In this document: piece by piece, positions 33,173 to 42,895 of the stretch
How the letters are laid out: the number at the start of each line of letters is the position of its first letter
Numbering within the stretch: the stretch's first letter is position 1
Source: 1162T-S-0a-05 sp050299435
Lineage (GTDB): Bacteria; Pseudomonadota; Gammaproteobacteria; Pseudomonadales; Cellvibrionaceae
DNA length: 64,000 bases
Assembly (NCBI GenBank): GCA_050299435.1
Contig: JBNKVX010000003.1
Span: forward strand, 1-64,000
Direction of reading: 5' to 3'
The notes under the pieces: generated by a model
The model's database searches: none
Told to the model about the DNA's origin: nothing
What the model saw: the letters and a program-made list of their open reading frames with translations, nothing else
Program-made: the position numbers and the translations under genes

Positions 33173-33721
33173 CTAGAACCGTGGTGCTTTTGGCTCTTGT
33201 TTGTAGGTCTCAATCGAATCAAGAATTTCTTTTTTTGCTTCGGTAGGGCCGAGCCATCCTTCAATTTTCACCCACTTTCCTTCTTCCAGATCCTTGTAGT
33301 GTTCAAAGAAATGCGAAATTTGTTTGAGTTTAATTTCTGGAAGGTCATTTACGCTCTCAACCCCGTTGTAATAGCTGGTGATCTTGCTTACGGGAACTGC
33401 GAGAATTTTGGCATCCTCACCTGATTCATCCACCATTTTCAGCATACCAATAGGCCGACAAGCGACGACAGAACCGGGCATCAGCTGGCGATTCATAAAC
33501 ACCAGCACATCGGCGGGGTCACCGTCACCACAGAGTGTGTGCGGGATGTACCCATAATTACACGGGTAGCGCATGGAGGTGCCAAGAATACGATCAACAA
33601 ACAGGGCGCCGCTGTCTTTGTCGACTTCATATTTAATTGGCTCGCCGCCCATGGGAATTTCGATAATAACATTCACTTCTTCAGGCGCTTTTTTGCCTGT
33701 AGGTACAAGGTGGAGACTCAT
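33173..33721 (-). CDS. ppa: Inorganic pyrophosphatase (soluble, family I)
   Basis: Hydrolyses pyrophosphate to phosphate in the cytoplasm. The 182-residue protein has VIEIPMGGEPIKYEVDKDSG, the metal-binding GDGDPADVLVF signature and the C-terminal substrate residues in FFEHYKDLEEGKWVKIEGW. Length and motifs fit hexameric bacterial Ppa. A membrane pyrophosphatase (hppA) is encoded 1.2 kb away, so the cell has both kinds. Confidence 0.96.
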   Translation of the reverse strand: MSLHLVPTGKKAPEEVNVIIEIPMGGEPIKYEVDKDSGALFVDRILGTSMRYPCNYGYIPHTLCGDGDPADVLVFMNRQLMPGSVVACRPIGMLKMVDESGEDAKILAVPVSKITSYYNGVESVNDLPEIKLKQISHFFEHYKDLEEGKWVKIEGWLGPTEAKKEILDSIETYKQEPKAPRF

Positions 33722-33797
33722 TGATTACTTCCTGAATACTTCAATAAAAGAGGGGTGTTTTAGGGGGCGGGATTTTAACATAGATCCCAAAAGAACA

Positions 33798-33820
33798 AAG
33801 GCTGCCCGGCAGACAGCCTT
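33798..33820 (-). terminator. Probable terminator after the CsgG-like gene
   Basis: AAGGCTG (33798-33804) and CAGCCTT (33814-33820) pair around a 9-base loop. On the minus strand the stem is followed by the U-containing TGTTCTTTTGG. It lies 32 bases past the CsgG-like stop and upstream of ppa. Confidence 0.55.
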
Positions 33821-33851
33821 ACGTTTTTCAGCGGCTATAACAATTTCAGAG

Positions 33852-34715
33852 TTAATCAGCGCTCACTGAGTCACCAACAACGAATCCACTGCCACTAACC
33901 ACGGTTCCTTCAGCGTAGGAATCTTCAACATTAGTCAGTTTTATTTTGCCAACTTGCTTGTATTTTACTTTGATGACCTTGCCAGTAGCGGGATCTTTTA
34001 TGACTTTGTCCTTGCGTTTCACAATCACGGTTTCACCTGATGAAAGACCCGCGTTACTTCCCTTGTTCAACATAATGGATGAGCCATCTACATCTGCAAT
34101 GAGTATTTCAAGGTTCTGAGGCGTTACCTTTGCGGTCAATTTGGCTTTGCTAATTTTCTCAGCAACTTCATTAATTGCTTTGCGCATCGCCTTAGTCGCT
34201 TTTTTATTGTTAAATTTCTCGCCACCGCCAATACCTTTGAAGCTCACAGATAAGGAAGCCTCATTGCCGGAGCCGCTTTCAGCAAAGACAATTTGCCCAG
34301 TCTCAGCATTGACAATGCGAATATCAACCGCTGCGTGATAGCCCTTCTTACCTACGCCCAAGCCTTTTCCATGTCCACCCATACTGCTGTCACCGTACTC
34401 GGTTACGGAACCGGTCACGATATATTGCACTCCAATAATTTTTCCGAGCTGCGCAGCAGTTGAGCTGTCAAATCTACCAGAAGCACCAAGATCCTGCTCT
34501 TTCATAATCGCAGATAGCTTGTCGCGTTCGTAAATTTCCAGTTTTGTCTTTTTGACCAGCTGAGTTGCCAGCATATCTGCCGCACCTCGTCCCACTTTCC
34601 AGCCCCCATGGGGAGTCTTGTTATCAAAGTCCACCACAGCGACTCTCAGAGCCCAGGTGTTAATGGATGTGAATAAGATGATTAATAAACTTAAAGGTAT
34701 ATATAGTTTTTTCAT
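33852..34715 (-). CDS. CsgG-family secreted protein with FlgT-like C-terminus
   Basis: A 287-residue protein with a Sec signal peptide (MKKLYIPLSLLIILFTSINTWA, no lipobox Cys). A CsgG-like domain follows: RVAVVDFDNKTPHGGWKVGRGAADMLATQLVK..., then LGKIIGVQYIVTGSVTEYG and DIRIVNAETGQIVFAESGSG. The final 80 residues form a beta-rich module (MLNKGSNAGLSSGETVIVKRK) like the end of FlgT. Unlike CsgG it is not a lipoprotein and no curli genes are nearby, so it is probably a periplasmic envelope protein. Confidence 0.8.
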   Translation of the reverse strand: MKKLYIPLSLLIILFTSINTWALRVAVVDFDNKTPHGGWKVGRGAADMLATQLVKKTKLEIYERDKLSAIMKEQDLGASGRFDSSTAAQLGKIIGVQYIVTGSVTEYGDSSMGGHGKGLGVGKKGYHAAVDIRIVNAETGQIVFAESGSGNEASLSVSFKGIGGGEKFNNKKATKAMRKAINEVAEKISKAKLTAKVTPQNLEILIADVDGSSIMLNKGSNAGLSSGETVIVKRKDKVIKDPATGKVIKVKYKQVGKIKLTNVEDSYAEGTVVSGSGFVVGDSVSAD

Positions 34716-34837
34716 GATTTCGCCCTTTACTATCCTCGGTCCATCGTGTGTTTAATTGGAAATGTCATTCTAGCGTGGCATAAGATAACTTAACCATGTG
34801 AATAATTGCTGAACAAGAGTTTAATACGTAGAATCGA

Positions 34838-34849
34838 GCATCGCGATGC
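34838..34849. promoter_or_regulatory. 12-bp palindrome in the hppA leader
   Basis: GCATCGCGATGC is a perfect palindrome 51 bases upstream of the hppA ATG. It is compatible with an operator or a small leader stem; no regulator can be named. Confidence 0.3.
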
Positions 34850-34899
34850 AGCTCTGTCGCAATCCTATAGATAAATATAACGACCTTAAAGGGGGATTA

Positions 34900-36924
34900 A
34901 TGGACCAGATGTTGATGTTGCCACCTATTCTTGGTGTGCTTGGCTTAGTAGCGGCCTTTGTTATCTACCTGATTATTTTGCGCTACCCAGCTGGTGAAGG
35001 CTTGGTTGCAGAGATAGCCAAGGAAATTCATGACGGCGCGATGGTTTTTATGCGCCGAGAATATTCCATTCTATTTATATTTGTAGTGGTAATTACGGTA
35101 TTTTTGTTTGTCGGCTTTAAGTCCTGGCATACACCAGTAGCCTTTATTGTTGGAGCAATATGTTCTGCGGTTGCGGGCTATATTGGTATGTTTGCCGCCA
35201 CTAAGGCGAACGTGCGCACTACGGTTGCCGCCAATACAAAGGGTGCGGCAGCGGCTTTAAGTGTTGCTTTTTACGGCGGATCCGTCATGGGCTTAACAGT
35301 TGCCTCCATGGGATTGCTGGGTTTGGGTGGCCTCTATCTTTTATTCGGTGCCGACCCCGCTCACGCAGAAGCTATTCATGGCTTTGGTATGGGTGCCTCT
35401 TCAGTGGCCCTCTTCTCGCGTGTCGGTGGCGGTATCTACACAAAAAGCGCTGATGTGGGTGCAGATTTGGTCGGAAAAGTTGAAGCGGGTATTCCCGAAG
35501 ATGACCCCCGCAATCCTGGCGTGATTGCTGACAATGTGGGTGACAACGTCGGTGACGTGGCGGGTATGGGATCAGATATATTTGAATCCTATTGTGGTTC
35601 AATGATCGCTTGTATTGCGATAGCCTCAACCATGACTTTGGCTACCGTTACTGTACTCGGGGGTGATAAAGGTCACTTGATGTTTGCACCTTTGGCCCTG
35701 GCCTCTGGCGGTCTTTTGTGTTCCGTTCTCGGCATTCTCCTTGTGAAAATGATGTCTGCAAAAGCGCCTGATCTGGCTCTTCGTATCGGAACCATAGGCG
35801 CTACAGTGATTTTTATGGGTGTCGCATTCTTTGTCCTGGACGGCTTGGGCATTGACGTCGCAGTCTGGTATTGCGTGGTTTCGGGTGCTGTTGGTGGCAT
35901 TACTATCGGCTTAATCACTGAATACTACACTGGCGGAAAACCTGTTCAGAAAATTGCTAAAGATGGAGAAACAGGCCCGGCCACCGTCATGATTGCCGGT
36001 TTGGCAACAGGCATGGAGTCGGTTGTTATTCCAGTCTTGTGTATCGCAGCCATTATTTTTATTTCCGCTTTTTTATTGCCTGAAGGTGCGGGTGTTTATG
36101 GTGTGGGAATCGGTGCAGTGGGTATGTTATCCACGGTTGGGATTACGATGGCGATCGATGCCTATGGACCTGTGGCGGATAATGCAGGCGGTATAGCCGA
36201 AATGGGTGGTCTCGGCGAAGAAACGCGGGCGATCACAGATGGCCTTGATGAAGTTGGCAACACCACAGCAGCAATAGGGAAAGGCTTCGCAATCGGTGCA
36301 GCGGGTTTAGCGGCATTGGCAATCATTGGTGCCTATATCGAAACGGTCGGTCACAAAGTTGAAGGCTTTACCTTGGCAATCAATAATCCTTATGTGTTGA
36401 TGGGCATGTTTCTGGGCGGCATCTTTCCCTTCCTCGTGAGTGCAATGACCATGCGGGCTGTGGGCGACGCCGCTTTTGATATGATCAAAGAGATCCGTCG
36501 TCAATTTAAGGAAATTCCTGGCTTGTTGGAAGGCAAAGCCAAACCTGATACCGCGAAGTGTGTGGATATAGCAACGCGCGCAGCTCTGAAAAGAATGATT
36601 ATGCCCGGTGTTTTGGCTGTTGCCGCGCCTGTCGTTGTAGGGTTCCTTCTAGGACCCGAAGCCTTGGGTGGTATGCTTGGCGGAGCTTTGATTTGTTGTG
36701 TACTTATGGCACTGATGATGGCGAATGCTGGCGGTGCTTGGGACAACGCAAAGAAATACGTTGAAAAAGGTAACTTTGGAGGTAAAGGTTCCGATGTTCA
36801 CGCAGCCGCTGTGGTTGGTGATACGGTAGGTGACCCCTTTAAAGATACTTCAGGGCCTTCAATGAATATTTTAATTAACGTTATGGCCATTGTGAGTTTG
36901 GTTATCGCCCCACTTTTGGGCTAA
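34900..36924 (+). CDS. hppA: K+-dependent membrane-bound pyrophosphatase
   Basis: An ion pump that couples pyrophosphate hydrolysis to Na+ or H+ export across the inner membrane. The 674-residue protein has about 16 membrane helices. The signature DVGADLVGKVEAGIPEDDP and the following DNVGDNVGDVAG bind Mg-PPi, as does the C-terminal DTVGDPFKDTSGP. The segment GNTTAA carries the alanine typical of K+-dependent enzymes (K+-independent ones have GNTTKA). The ATG at 34900 follows AAAGGGGGA. Whether Na+ or H+ is pumped cannot be settled by eye. Confidence 0.95.
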   Translation: MDQMLMLPPILGVLGLVAAFVIYLIILRYPAGEGLVAEIAKEIHDGAMVFMRREYSILFIFVVVITVFLFVGFKSWHTPVAFIVGAICSAVAGYIGMFAATKANVRTTVAANTKGAAAALSVAFYGGSVMGLTVASMGLLGLGGLYLLFGADPAHAEAIHGFGMGASSVALFSRVGGGIYTKSADVGADLVGKVEAGIPEDDPRNPGVIADNVGDNVGDVAGMGSDIFESYCGSMIACIAIASTMTLATVTVLGGDKGHLMFAPLALASGGLLCSVLGILLVKMMSAKAPDLALRIGTIGATVIFMGVAFFVLDGLGIDVAVWYCVVSGAVGGITIGLITEYYTGGKPVQKIAKDGETGPATVMIAGLATGMESVVIPVLCIAAIIFISAFLLPEGAGVYGVGIGAVGMLSTVGITMAIDAYGPVADNAGGIAEMGGLGEETRAITDGLDEVGNTTAAIGKGFAIGAAGLAALAIIGAYIETVGHKVEGFTLAINNPYVLMGMFLGGIFPFLVSAMTMRAVGDAAFDMIKEIRRQFKEIPGLLEGKAKPDTAKCVDIATRAALKRMIMPGVLAVAAPVVVGFLLGPEALGGMLGGALICCVLMALMMANAGGAWDNAKKYVEKGNFGGKGSDVHAAAVVGDTVGDPFKDTSGPSMNILINVMAIVSLVIAPLLG

Positions 36925-36946
36925 TTAACTTAATTGATATTCACAT

Positions 36947-36976
36947 AAAAAACCCGACGCTAGCGTCGGGTTTTTT
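36947..36976. terminator. Strong bidirectional terminator
   Basis: A perfect 30-base dyad centred at 36961/36962: six A, then CCCGACGC, and the mirror GCGTCGGG followed by six T. It serves hppA on the plus strand and the RND operon on the minus strand. Confidence 0.95.
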
Positions 36977-37006
36977 ATTTTCAGTTAGTCAAACGCTAAA
37001 AATAAA

Positions 37007-40000
37007 TCAGGCTAACTGCACTGGTTCTTCTTCAATTTCCGCGAGAGAATTTTTTTGCCCCAGCAAGTTTTTTGCAAACAACATATAAATGGATGGTACA
37101 ACGAATAAGGTAAACAAAGTGCCGATCGCCATGCCGCCAACCAGCACCAAACCAATTGAATTTCTTGCTTCAGCACCAGCACCACTGACAAGAGTGAGCG
37201 GGAAGTGTCCCGCTACAGTTGCGGCTGTGGTCATGAGGATTGGACGTAAACGTGTGGACGCTGACTCACGAACTGCAGCGAGTTTGTGCAATCCTTTTTC
37301 CTGTAATTTATTCGCAAACTCCACAAGCAATATGCCGTTTTTTGCTACCAATCCAATTAAGGTTACCAAGCCAACCTGAGAATAAATATTTAAGGTTGTA
37401 GTAAAGCTATCAGTCCAAAAAGGCATTTGTGGATTCGGAAACTTTAAGAAAGTAAAAATCATTGCGCCGAACATGGCTAGCGGAACAGAGCCGGCGAGAA
37501 TAACGATAGGGTCACGAAAACTATTAAATTGCGCTGCTAGCACCAGAAAAATTAACACCAGTGCCATCAAGAATGCGGGTAAAAATTTGTTGCCCTCACG
37601 CCGAAGTTGCCGCGATTCACCGGTGTAGTCCACCATGTATTCGCTGGGAAGTATTGCGCTCGCCTCCTGTTCAAGAAAGGCCAAGGCTTCATCCAGTGAT
37701 TTAGATGATACGCCACTTAATTTAACAGCATTCAATTGTTGAAAACGATTAAGTGAGCGCGGCACGGTTCGATGTTTGATTGTTGCAATGGTGCTGAGAG
37801 GAATGAGTTCGTCTTGCGGGCCGGTAATATAAATATTTTCGAGCTGTTCCGTGGTGAGTCTTTCAGAACGAATTATTTGCGGAATAACACGGTAGCTTCT
37901 GCCACTAATGTTAAAACGATTAACGTAGGCGCCGCCGAGCATGGTGCCGACATCCGCACCGACTTGCCGTAAGTTTAAGCCCAGGCTCGCAACCTTGTCG
38001 TGATCAATAACCAATTCAGCTTGAGGCACATCGATTTTGGTGTCGATTTGCGGCGGAAACATAAATAATCCGCTGGCCATCGCTTTCTGTTGTAATTGTT
38101 CAGCGAATTTCAATATTTCTTCACTTTCAGCGGTAGCAGCAATAATAAATTCGAGTGGGAAATTACCGCCGCCCGGTAAAGAAGGAGGTGCAACAGCAAA
38201 GGTTGTTACACCACCAATTTGTGAAAGTTTTTGTCCCAGCTCAGGAAGAATCTCGAATACAGTTCGTTCACGCTTTTCCCATGTTTCCAAAGCAATTCCA
38301 CCAAAACCACCGTCTGGAAATGTAATTTGAAAAGTAAAGCGGCTTTCCGGAACCGACATCAACGCGTCGTTTACGTCTTTCGCATACAAGCCGGATTGTT
38401 CAATCGTGGAATTTGATGCACCTTCGTTCATTACAAAAACAAAACCTTGATCTTCGGTAGGTGCGAGTTCTTTAATTGAAAGTTTAAACATTACTAGTGA
38501 CAAAATTCCCAACGCAACCCAGACCAGATAAACCGCGCCGCGTGCTTGTAAAGTAATATCCAGATACTTTAAATATTTACTGCGAACCCTGTGAAATATT
38601 TCCGCGACGGTATGTGCAAAACCTTCATCTTCCATGCCCGCTTTTAACATCTTTGAAGCCATCATAGGTGACAAGGTGAGTGCTACGACACCCGAAATTG
38701 TCACTGCGCCCGCGAGGGTGAAAGCAAATTCACGAAACAGCGAGCCGGTTAAGCCACCTTGTACACCAATGGGTAAATACACGGCTACCAAAGTGACTGT
38801 CATGGCGATAACCGGGCCGATTAATTCTCGTGCGCCCAACAGTGCTGCATCCAGAGGTTTTTTGCCCTCATTAATATGTCGCTCAACATTTTCGACAACA
38901 ACAATGGCGTCGTCCACAACTAAACCAACAGACAATACAATCGCGAGTAGGGTTAATAGATTTAAACTAAAACCGAATAGCTGCATTAAAAATACAGCGC
39001 CAATGAGCGATAAGGGGATGGCCATTACAGGAATAATGACGGAGCGCACTGAACCCAGGAACAAGAAAATAATGATTACAACAATCAATAAGGTTTCTGA
39101 AAGCGTTGTAATTACTTCCTTGATTGACTCTTCAATATATTCAGTTGAGTCGTAACCAATAATAGCGTTGAGTCCAGTAGGTAAACCCGATTGAATTGAA
39201 GCTAGCTCAGCACGAACCAATTTCATCACATCCAGAGTGTTCGCGTTTGGCATCGCAAACACGCCCATAAAGGTGGCAGTCTTGCCGGTGTAGTTAACGA
39301 GTGTGTCATAACTTTCCGATCCCAACACAATGTCGGCAACGTCACTTAAGCGTACCAAGCTATTGTCATGTGAAAAAATCACAAGATTTTTAAATTGCTC
39401 AACATTGTTGAGGTCAGTATTCGCACTTAAATTGATTTGAATATGAGACCCTTTTGTACTTCCGAGGGCAGACAAATAATTATTTGCAGTTAAGGCATTG
39501 CGTACTTGAGTAGGAGAAACATTGTGCGCGGCCATACGGTCGGGTTTAAGCCAAACACGCAAAGCATAAGTGCGTGCACCGAGTATTTCAGCGCGTTGGA
39601 CACCCTCTATCGCCGATAATCGTGGTTGAACGACGCGAACCAAATAATCGGTAATTTGGTTTTGCTCGAGAATTTCCGAATCAAAACTTAAATAAGCTGC
39701 GGCAATAGCACTATCTGCCGACTGTACATTGATTATCGGAACTTCAGCTTCGGGCGGAAGGTCACCGCGAACTTGATTGACTTTGGCAGTAACTTCCGTG
39801 AGTGCGCGGATAGGGTCGTAGTTTAATTCCAACTGCACATTAATGGTGGACATGCCTTGCGAACTTTCCGAACTGATGTAGTCAATACCATCAGCACCGG
39901 AAATAGCGCGTTCAAGTGGTGTTGTAATAAAACCACGCACCAGTTGGGCATCGGCACCAATATAAGCGGTTGTTATTGAAATAACGGCGTTATCGTTGCG

Positions 40001-40117
40001 TGGAAACTGCCGAACAGTAACGGATTTAATGGCTTGTAAGCCTGCGATAATAATAATCAGATTGACTACGATGGCCAGTACCGGACGGCGAATAAAAATA
40101 TCAGTAAAAGCTTTCAT
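37007..40117 (-). CDS. RND efflux permease (HAE1 type)
   Basis: A 1036-residue inner-membrane proton antiporter of the AcrB/MexB superfamily. It starts IFIRRPVLAIVVNLIIIIAG with the first helix, has large periplasmic loops, and shows LSVGLVVDDAIVVVENVERH with the proton-relay acidic residues and GLVAKNGILLVEFAN near the C-terminus. It works with the adaptor 13 bases upstream and an outer-membrane TolC channel not encoded here. No adjacent TetR regulator is seen. Drug or metabolite specificity is unknown. Confidence 0.93.
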   Translation of the reverse strand: MKAFTDIFIRRPVLAIVVNLIIIIAGLQAIKSVTVRQFPRNDNAVISITTAYIGADAQLVRGFITTPLERAISGADGIDYISSESSQGMSTINVQLELNYDPIRALTEVTAKVNQVRGDLPPEAEVPIINVQSADSAIAAAYLSFDSEILEQNQITDYLVRVVQPRLSAIEGVQRAEILGARTYALRVWLKPDRMAAHNVSPTQVRNALTANNYLSALGSTKGSHIQINLSANTDLNNVEQFKNLVIFSHDNSLVRLSDVADIVLGSESYDTLVNYTGKTATFMGVFAMPNANTLDVMKLVRAELASIQSGLPTGLNAIIGYDSTEYIEESIKEVITTLSETLLIVVIIIFLFLGSVRSVIIPVMAIPLSLIGAVFLMQLFGFSLNLLTLLAIVLSVGLVVDDAIVVVENVERHINEGKKPLDAALLGARELIGPVIAMTVTLVAVYLPIGVQGGLTGSLFREFAFTLAGAVTISGVVALTLSPMMASKMLKAGMEDEGFAHTVAEIFHRVRSKYLKYLDITLQARGAVYLVWVALGILSLVMFKLSIKELAPTEDQGFVFVMNEGASNSTIEQSGLYAKDVNDALMSVPESRFTFQITFPDGGFGGIALETWEKRERTVFEILPELGQKLSQIGGVTTFAVAPPSLPGGGNFPLEFIIAATAESEEILKFAEQLQQKAMASGLFMFPPQIDTKIDVPQAELVIDHDKVASLGLNLRQVGADVGTMLGGAYVNRFNISGRSYRVIPQIIRSERLTTEQLENIYITGPQDELIPLSTIATIKHRTVPRSLNRFQQLNAVKLSGVSSKSLDEALAFLEQEASAILPSEYMVDYTGESRQLRREGNKFLPAFLMALVLIFLVLAAQFNSFRDPIVILAGSVPLAMFGAMIFTFLKFPNPQMPFWTDSFTTTLNIYSQVGLVTLIGLVAKNGILLVEFANKLQEKGLHKLAAVRESASTRLRPILMTTAATVAGHFPLTLVSGAGAEARNSIGLVLVGGMAIGTLFTLFVVPSIYMLFAKNLLGQKNSLAEIEEEPVQLA

Positions 40118-40130
40118 ATTTTACTGCTCT

Positions 40131-41249
40131 TTAGGAGTCGCTGGGCGAAGGTGTGAGACTGTATTCGGGCTGAGAATCATTATTAATGGCGACCGATGCA
40201 CCGTTAAGTAATTTAAATACACCTGTTGTTACGATGACTTCGCCGACGCTCACACCCGCGAGGATCGAAACATAGTCTCCGCGTGTTGGCCCAAGACGCA
40301 CGAAAGCCTGTTCAGCAATTTTCCCTTTTTGTTCACCTTCGGCGTCAACAACCTTAAAGACGGAATCGCCATAAGTCGCATAAGAAATCGCCGTAGATGG
40401 TACCGCTAAAACTTTTTTAATCTCTGGTAAAACAACTTCAACACTTGCGTACATACCTGGTAAAAGTTGTCCTGCATCATTTGAAAGCGTTCCCTGTACT
40501 TTTAAACTGCGGGTAAGTGGATCAACTTCTGGACTAATTGCGGTCAATTCGCCTTCAAAAGTCGTTTCAGGTACGGCGTCGGTCGTAATACGTATTTTTA
40601 AACCTTTTTGCAGAGCAGGCAAATTGCGTTGCGGTAAGGAAAAATTCACATAGATCGGATTCACCGCTTGTAAAGAGGCAATAGCATCACCGGTACCCAA
40701 ATCAGAACCGATATTAACCATTCTTATACCCAGGCGGCCATCAAAGGGAGCGCGCACAGTTTTTTTGTTGATGATGCTTTGAATATTGTCAGCTTGTGCA
40801 ACCGCTTCTTTATACCGTGCTTCAGCAGCATCGTATTCTGATTTTGAAGAAACATTTTTGGAAAGCAGTGATGCGAGTCGATCGAGATTCAGCTTTGCCA
40901 AGGTCGCGGCAGCTTGCGCTGCGCGAAGCTGCGCTTCTTCTGTTGAAATGTCTTGGCGAACAAGAATATCGCCCTTTTTCACATCTGTCCCGGCGGTAAA
41001 TAAAATTTCAATTACGCGTCCAGGTGAATCGGCAGTGACTGTAACACCTTGCTCTGCTTCCAGTGACCCTACACTTTGTAATGTGATTTCCCACTCTTGT
41101 TCTTCTACCGGCGCAGCGGTAATAACAGTTGGCGGCATTTGCATGGTTTCGGCCATACCCATCAGCACATCAATTTGATTGAATTTAATCAAGCCAATTA
41201 TTAGGACGACCACAAGCAAGCCAGCACTTGCCAGAAGATAATTTTTCAT
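40131..41249 (-). CDS. RND efflux periplasmic adaptor (membrane fusion protein)
   Basis: A 372-residue adaptor anchored by an N-terminal helix (LLASAGLLVVVLIIGLI). The lipoyl-like hairpin halves are GVTVTADSPGRVIEI and RAPFDGRLGIRMVNIG, around an alpha-helical hairpin (AAQAAATLAKLNLDRLASLL). Beta-barrel and membrane-proximal domains follow. The ATG at 41249 with GGGAA upstream is preferred over a start at 41318. It heads the operon with the permease; the 296-base region up to mpl must hold both divergent promoters, and I see no clear operator in it. Confidence 0.9.
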   Translation of the reverse strand: MKNYLLASAGLLVVVLIIGLIKFNQIDVLMGMAETMQMPPTVITAAPVEEQEWEITLQSVGSLEAEQGVTVTADSPGRVIEILFTAGTDVKKGDILVRQDISTEEAQLRAAQAAATLAKLNLDRLASLLSKNVSSKSEYDAAEARYKEAVAQADNIQSIINKKTVRAPFDGRLGIRMVNIGSDLGTGDAIASLQAVNPIYVNFSLPQRNLPALQKGLKIRITTDAVPETTFEGELTAISPEVDPLTRSLKVQGTLSNDAGQLLPGMYASVEVVLPEIKKVLAVPSTAISYATYGDSVFKVVDAEGEQKGKIAEQAFVRLGPTRGDYVSILAGVSVGEVIVTTGVFKLLNGASVAINNDSQPEYSLTPSPSDS

Positions 41250-41545
41250 TGGGCAAATTCCCTTTCGCAGAAAAGGCAGAAATTGAATAGGTGATAAGTA
41301 TACTGCTCTCGCACACAAGGCTGTAGGGGCTTCAGTATTTTTTTACAACTAAATTGGGACTAATTGCTTATTAATGCAACAAGGTCGTTTCCCAAATACT
41401 TTACACGCAAATTAGATTGATTGTTTATTGGCCATCCTGGCGTGCCAGACGGGTTTTTTATTAACACGAGTCAATAGTGGGGATGGAGATCTGGTAAGCT
41501 TGCTTTCTTCTAAAACAAAGCTCTTTTTAGACATAATTGCTCCCT

Positions 41546-42895
41546 ATGCATATTCACATTCTCGGTATTTGCGGCACATTTATGGGTTCCCTGGCACTCC
41601 TGGCAAAAGCCCAGGGACACAGGGTTACGGGTTCAGACCGTAATGTATACCCCCCAATGAGCACACAATTAGCGGAAGCGGGCATTGAGCTTATCGAAGG
41701 CTTTAATCCTGATCAGTTAACACTGAAGCCAGATTTAATTGTTGTGGGAAATATCGTAAGTCGAGGCAATCCTGTGATGGAGGCCGTGTTAAATCAGGGC
41801 TTAAAATATTGCAGTGGTCCGCAGTGGTTGAAAGAGAATGTTTTACAGGGTCGTTGGGTTCTCGCTGTATCCGGCACCCATGGGAAAACAAGCACCTCAT
41901 CAATGCTCGCCTGGATATTAGATTATGCTGGAATGAAACCAGGCTTTCTCATTGGGGGAGTGCCGGGTAACTTTGCTCAATCAGCCAGATTGGGAGACAG
42001 CGATTTTTTTGTCATCGAAGCGGATGAATACGACACGGCATTTTTTGATAAGCGGTCCAAGTTTGTTCACTATCTTGCGCGTACATTGGTCATTAATAAT
42101 CTTGAGTATGATCACGCAGATATTTTCCCTGATCTCGCTGCTATTCAAAGACAATTTCATTACCTGGTGAGAACAGTGCCTTCTGAAGGCTTGATCATTT
42201 TTCCACAGCACGATAACAATGTGCAGGCCCTGTTAGCACAAGGGAGCTGGAGTGAACTTCAACGCTTGGGACTTGATTGGCGAATTATTTCAGATGCAGA
42301 TGAGCAGCAAGTCTATTATTCAGATGAAAAGAAGCCTCGGGGAAAATTTTCCTGGGAGCTAAGCGGGAAGCACAACCAAATGAATGCGCTGGCAGCAATT
42401 GCAGCTGCGCGCCATGTGGGTGTGGACACAGCGCTTGCCTGTGAGGCCTTGAGTCATTTTGAAGGCGTAAAGCGCCGTATGGAATTAATTGCCGATATTG
42501 AAGGAACGAAAATCTATGATGATTTTGCACACCATCCTACGGCAATAAATACCACGCTTGAGGGTTTGCGGAACAAAAATGAAAACGAACCTATACTTGC
42601 AATTATTGAACTCAGATCGAATACAATGGAAGCCGGTGTTCATAAAGATTTACTTGTTAGTGCAGCCAGCGTGGCAGATGAAGTGTGCTGGTTTCAAAAG
42701 GATTCATCTCATTGGTCTATGCAAGAAGTCGTTGCGCAAAGTAAGCAAAAAAATCACAGCGTATATTCAAATGTAGAATCATTGCTTGATTACTTACTTA
42801 AAAGAAATAAGAAATTCAGAGAGCACATAGTGATCATGAGTAATGGTGGGTTTGAAGGATTACACAAACGATTGGTTGACGGTTTAAAAGCATGA
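41546..42895 (+). CDS. mpl: UDP-MurNAc:L-Ala-gamma-D-Glu-meso-DAP ligase
   Basis: Recycles murein tripeptide by joining it to UDP-N-acetylmuramate. The 449-residue Mur-ligase has the N-terminal HILGICGTFMGSLALLAKAQGH typical of Mpl, the ATP loop SGTHGKTSTSSML, EADEYDTAFFDKRSK and DDFAHHPTA. The ATG at 41546 is chosen over a TTG three codons upstream. Its end overlaps ubiX by four bases (ATGA). Confidence 0.95.
   Translation: MHIHILGICGTFMGSLALLAKAQGHRVTGSDRNVYPPMSTQLAEAGIELIEGFNPDQLTLKPDLIVVGNIVSRGNPVMEAVLNQGLKYCSGPQWLKENVLQGRWVLAVSGTHGKTSTSSMLAWILDYAGMKPGFLIGGVPGNFAQSARLGDSDFFVIEADEYDTAFFDKRSKFVHYLARTLVINNLEYDHADIFPDLAAIQRQFHYLVRTVPSEGLIIFPQHDNNVQALLAQGSWSELQRLGLDWRIISDADEQQVYYSDEKKPRGKFSWELSGKHNQMNALAAIAAARHVGVDTALACEALSHFEGVKRRMELIADIEGTKIYDDFAHHPTAINTTLEGLRNKNENEPILAIIELRSNTMEAGVHKDLLVSAASVADEVCWFQKDSSHWSMQEVVAQSKQKNHSVYSNVESLLDYLLKRNKKFREHIVIMSNGGFEGLHKRLVDGLKA

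Noticed and set aside
33852..34715. CsgG curli secretion channel
   Set aside because: It lacks the lipobox cysteine and no csg genes are present; the C-terminus resembles FlgT instead.
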